64,000 nt of DNA from Bacillus cereus ATCC 14579 (GTDB lineage: Bacteria > Bacillota > Bacilli > Bacillales > Bacillaceae_G): positions 3,946,501-4,010,500 of the forward strand of contig NC_004722.1 of the NCBI RefSeq assembly GCF_000007825.1. The letters run 5' to 3'. The notes beneath the pieces are model-generated. The model saw nothing but the letters and a program-made list of their open reading frames with translations. It searched no databases and was not told the DNA's origin. The position numbers were made by a program, and so were the translations under genes. Shown one piece after another: positions 61,345 to 64,000 of the stretch. Every line of letters starts with the position of its first letter. Within the stretch, counting starts at the first letter, position 1.

Positions 61345-61481
61345 CTTATCTGCCAGAAAGTTTTACTTTCTGCTGGAATTAGCACCGTGCCTTTTGGCGT
61401 AATAAACGCCCCATTTCACAATGGTATTACGGTCGGTTGTGGGCTTCATCGGGCCAAATCCCTCCACCTGCTCTTGATAAG
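61345..61481 (-). ncRNA. SAM-I riboswitch (S box) upstream of mtnK
   Basis: Leftward transcript starts CTCTTATCAAGAGCAGGTGGAGGGA, abbreviated here to its CTTATCAAGAG and GGTGGAGGGA parts, then has GGCCCGATGAAGCCC, a hairpin arm, GGTGCTAATTCC and the closing CAGATAAG, which are the S-box hallmarks. SAM should favour the terminator at 61295-61326 and switch mtnKA off. Confidence 0.95.
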
Positions 61482-61554
61482 AGTTGTATAATTTTTTGAA
61501 TTTTTAACTTTATGTTGAAGACTATACCAAGAATAAAAATCACTTGTCAACATT

Positions 61555-62334
61555 TTATTTGTATAATTCTGGACGGCGATCCGCAAAAACTGGAATTCCT
61601 TTACGTACTTCTTTAATTTTCTCGAATTCAAGCTCTCCAAATAAAATTGATTCCTCTTCATTCGCCTCTACTACAACTTCACCCCAAGGATCCACAATTA
61701 AAGAATGACCTGCAAACACATTATTCGGATCCTTCCCTGCTCTATTACACGCAACAACATAACACTGATTTTCAACTGCTCTTGCTTGCAATAGCAAACG
61801 CCAATGTGCTAAACGAACTAATGGCCATTCAGCTACAACAAATAATACTTTTGCCCCTTTAGCAGTATGAACACGCATCCACTCTGGAAAACGAATATCA
61901 TAACAAATTGTTCCAGCGCATTCAACATCATCTAGCTTAAATTCGCCCGTACCATTACCAGCTATTAAATATTTATGTTCATCCATAAGCTGAAATAAAT
62001 GTACTTTACTATATTCGTTGACTAACTGTCCTTCATTATTTACAACATACATCGTATTTGTAACGCCTTGCTCTGTTTGCTTTGCTATGGACCCACCAAC
62101 AATATGTACATCATATCGCTTCGCCCATTCTATTAACTTTTCTTTCGTTTCCACTCCATCCCTATCTGCAATTTCAGAAAGTCTCGTTAAATCATATCCT
62201 GTTGTCCATAGTTCTGGTAAGACGATAACATCTGGCCTTTCCTTCATAGCTTCACTTATTTTATTTTTAGCATTCTCAATATTTTTTTCTACATCTCCAA
62301 AAACAATATCCATTTGAATACATGCGACTTTCAT
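61555..62334 (-). CDS. mtnU: Carbon-nitrogen hydrolase of methionine salvage (MtnU)
   Basis: 259 residues from ATG 62334 (MKVACIQMDIVFGDVEKN). Nitrilase-family triad: Glu in LPELWTTGYD, Lys in YSKVHLF and Cys in GTICYDIRFPE. Omega-amidase-like in many bacteria, removing ammonia from alpha-ketoglutaramate or ketomethionine amide side products. The 56-codon longer frame reads into mtnE and has no good start. Divergent from mtnE, about 100 bases apart. Confidence 0.9.
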   Translation of the reverse strand: MKVACIQMDIVFGDVEKNIENAKNKISEAMKERPDVIVLPELWTTGYDLTRLSEIADRDGVETKEKLIEWAKRYDVHIVGGSIAKQTEQGVTNTMYVVNNEGQLVNEYSKVHLFQLMDEHKYLIAGNGTGEFKLDDVECAGTICYDIRFPEWMRVHTAKGAKVLFVVAEWPLVRLAHWRLLLQARAVENQCYVVACNRAGKDPNNVFAGHSLIVDPWGEVVVEANEEESILFGELEFEKIKEVRKGIPVFADRRPELYK

Positions 62335-62432
62335 TTTTTCAGCCCCATTCTTATTTTTCTCTTTACAAAATACTGGAAAGATTATATCATTTGTCACTAG
62401 AATTGTAACAACTTTCAAAAGAGGTGGAAAGT

Positions 62433-63611
62433 ATGAAATTATTTCAACCTTCTGAGATAGTAACATCATTGCCAACACAATTTTTCGCTTCACTTGTTGC
62501 AAAAGTTAACAAAGTCGTTGCAGCTGGTCACGATGTTATTAATCTAGGTCAAGGTAATCCAGATCAACCAACACCGCAGCATATCGTAAAAGCTTTACAA
62601 GATGCTGCCGAAAAGACCATTCATCATAAATATCCGCCATTTCGCGGACATGAAAGCTTAAAGGAAGCCGTGGCTACATTCTATAAACGTGAATATGGCG
62701 TCGAATTAAACCCAAAAACTGAAGTTGCTATTTTGTTTGGTGGGAAGGCTGGACTAGTAGAATTACCGATTTGTTTTACAAATCCTGGTGATACGATTCT
62801 CGTTCCGGATCCAGGTTATCCAGATTATTTATCAGGGGTTGCTTTAGCAAAAGCACACTTTGAAAGAATGCCACTTATTGCAGAAAATAACTTTTTACCA
62901 GATTATACGAACATTGATGCCTCTATTGCAGAGCGTGCAAAATTAATGTTTTTAAACTATCCAAATAATCCTACCGGTGCTACTGCATCAAAAGATTTTT
63001 TTGATGAAACCATTTACTTTGCTAATAAACATAATATATTAGTTGTTCACGATTTTGCTTATGGCGCTATCGGATTTGATGGTCAAAAACCTGTTAGTTT
63101 CTTGCAAGCAGATGGTGCGAAAGATATAGGAATTGAAATTTACACATTATCAAAAACTTTCAATATGGCTGGCTGGCGCATCGCTTTTGCTGTAGGGAAT
63201 GAAAGTGTGATTGAAACAATTAACCTATTACAAGATCATATGTATGTTAGTATATTCGGTGCAGTTCAAGATGCCGCTCGAGAAGCGCTATTAAGTTCAC
63301 AGTCTTGTGTAATAGACCTTGTAAATAGTTACGAATCTCGAAGAAACGCTCTTATTTCAGCCTGTCACTCAATTGGTTGGAATGTAGACATTCCAACAGG
63401 ATCGTTCTTTGCATGGCTTCCCGTTCCAAAAGGATACACCTCTGAGCAATTTTCTGATATTTTACTAGAAAAAGCACATGTCGCAGTTGCTCCTGGTGTC
63501 GGATTTGGTGAGCATGGCGAAGGGTATGTCCGTGTTGGTCTCTTGCATACAGAAGATAGATTACGAGAAGCCATTAATCGAATTGATAAATTAAATTTTT
63601 TCAAAAAGTAA
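62433..63611 (+). CDS. mtnE: Aminotransferase of methionine salvage
   Basis: 392 residues from ATG 62433, preceded by AGAGGTGG. PLP-dependent aminotransferase giving methionine from ketomethionine. NPTGATASKDFFDE, VVHDFAYGA and the PLP-lysine in YTLSKTFNMAGWRIAF are present. In place between mtnU and mtnW as in B. subtilis. A few codons upstream include a GTG that is less likely. Confidence 0.93.
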   Translation: MKLFQPSEIVTSLPTQFFASLVAKVNKVVAAGHDVINLGQGNPDQPTPQHIVKALQDAAEKTIHHKYPPFRGHESLKEAVATFYKREYGVELNPKTEVAILFGGKAGLVELPICFTNPGDTILVPDPGYPDYLSGVALAKAHFERMPLIAENNFLPDYTNIDASIAERAKLMFLNYPNNPTGATASKDFFDETIYFANKHNILVVHDFAYGAIGFDGQKPVSFLQADGAKDIGIEIYTLSKTFNMAGWRIAFAVGNESVIETINLLQDHMYVSIFGAVQDAAREALLSSQSCVIDLVNSYESRRNALISACHSIGWNVDIPTGSFFAWLPVPKGYTSEQFSDILLEKAHVAVAPGVGFGEHGEGYVRVGLLHTEDRLREAINRIDKLNFFKK

Positions 63612-63677
63612 TTGACAACACGAAAAATATCTGACAAAATTCAGTTATCTTAAAAATTTAAACATTTCTAAATACTT

Positions 63678-63779
63678 CTTATCAAGAGCAGGTGGAGGGA
63701 CGAGCCCGACGAAACCCGGCAACCGATCTACAATTGTAGACACGGTGCTAATTCTCGCAGCATTACGCTGACAGATAAG
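63678..63779 (+). ncRNA. SAM-I riboswitch upstream of mtnW
   Basis: CTTATCAAGAG, GGTGGAGGGA, AAACCCGGCAACC, GGTGCTAATTC and GACAGATAAG in order, the S-box pattern. Followed by a terminator and mtnW. Confidence 0.95.
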
Positions 63780-63790
63780 GAGCTGGTTGT

Positions 63791-63825
63791 AAAAAAACCT
63801 CTCCTTAGCTGAGAGGTTTTTTTAT
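63791..63825 (+). terminator. Riboswitch-controlled terminator before mtnW
   Basis: AAAAAACCTCTC-CTTAGCT-GAGAGGTTTTTT stem with T-run. The GGAG just after the aptamer can pair with CTCC of the stem as antiterminator. Confidence 0.88.
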
Positions 63826-63845
63826 TTAACTAGGAGGTTATAACA

Positions 63846-64000
63846 ATGAGCGGAATTATAGCGACGTATTTAATCCATGATGATTCACATAACTTAGAAA
63901 AAAAAGCTGAGCAAATTGCACTCGGTTTAACAATTGGCTCTTGGACTCATTTGCCACACTTATTGCAAGAACAATTAAAGCAGCATAAAGGCAACGTCAT
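63846..64000 (+). CDS. mtnW: 2,3-diketo-5-methylthiopentyl-1-phosphate enolase, N-terminal part
   Basis: RuBisCO-like enolase of methionine salvage. Only the first 51 codons are in the window. [20 protein letters not shown] and [15 protein letters not shown] align with B. subtilis MtnW. CTAGGAGG before the ATG. Continues past the right edge; mtnX, mtnB and mtnD probably follow. Confidence 0.93.

Overview
The window is low-GC Firmicute DNA with strong AGGAGG ribosome sites, TTG and GTG starts, and many U-tailed hairpin terminators. Gene order and protein sequence point to the Bacillus cereus group. The order pdh operon - def - ykrA - rpoY - rnjA - ktrC, followed by dapL - dapH - ccpC - cbpB - abbA - ykuK - ykuJ - ykuI - fadH - ykuE, is close to the B. 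subtilis ykq/ykr/yku region. Extra genes such as ppk/ppx, metE, a maltodextrin cluster and many small proteins are typical of the cereus group. I see no rRNA, tRNA, CRISPR array, prophage or insertion sequence. This is mostly conserved chromosomal backbone.

Layout. 1-3.7 kb: pyruvate dehydrogenase operon (minus strand, pdhD cut by the window edge). 4.2-9.1 kb: a YjcZ-type small protein, peptide deformylase, a HAD phosphatase, a 23-codon polycationic peptide gene, RNA polymerase epsilon with RNase J1, and KtrC. 9.1-20.3 kb: a membrane protein, diaminopimelate (acetylase) pathway genes, CcpC, c-di-AMP-binding CbpB, an apparently shortened AbbA, YkuK, YkuJ, an EAL protein, 2,4-dienoyl-CoA reductase and a Tat-exported phosphoesterase. 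20.5-27.8 kb: polyphosphate kinase and exopolyphosphatase, YkyB, a YkyA-like lipoprotein, a degenerate GGDEF protein and a holin-like protein. 28-38 kb: MFS efflux pump with PadR regulator, cobalamin riboswitch with metE, NucA nuclease with its inhibitor ComJ, a RacA-like protein, a KinB-type kinase and PatA. 38-48 kb: maltodextrin regulon (mdxR, mdxG, mdxF, broken mdxE, mdxD, malL, msmX) with several LacI/CcpA-type operators. 48-58.9 kb: accessory genes: a truncated SDR, RDD protein, lipoproteins, an orphan ATPase, thiolase, NUDIX, metallopeptidase, two HAAS membrane proteins with a PadR regulator, 3-hydroxybutyrate dehydrogenase and a YvrJ-type protein. 59-64 kb: methionine salvage (mtnA, mtnK, mtnU, mtnE, mtnW) under two SAM-I riboswitches.

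Functional links. PatA (37 kb) is thought to supply the aminotransferase step between DapH and DapL (10-12 kb) in lysine/DAP synthesis. MetE and the mtn genes are both methionine metabolism under riboswitches. CcpC and the cre-like sites tie carbon control to the maltodextrin genes.

The most notable points are four apparent one- or two-base indels that break three recognisable genes (mdxE twice, padR, bdhA); these may be real lesions or sequencing errors. Others are a T-to-G-like stop that seems to shorten AbbA, three helically phased copies of a palindromic operator upstream of the PadR/HAAS genes, a small transcription unit for a highly basic amphipathic 23-residue peptide, and several strong hairpins in gene-free stretches. 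I did not find convincing evidence of a wholly new multi-gene system.
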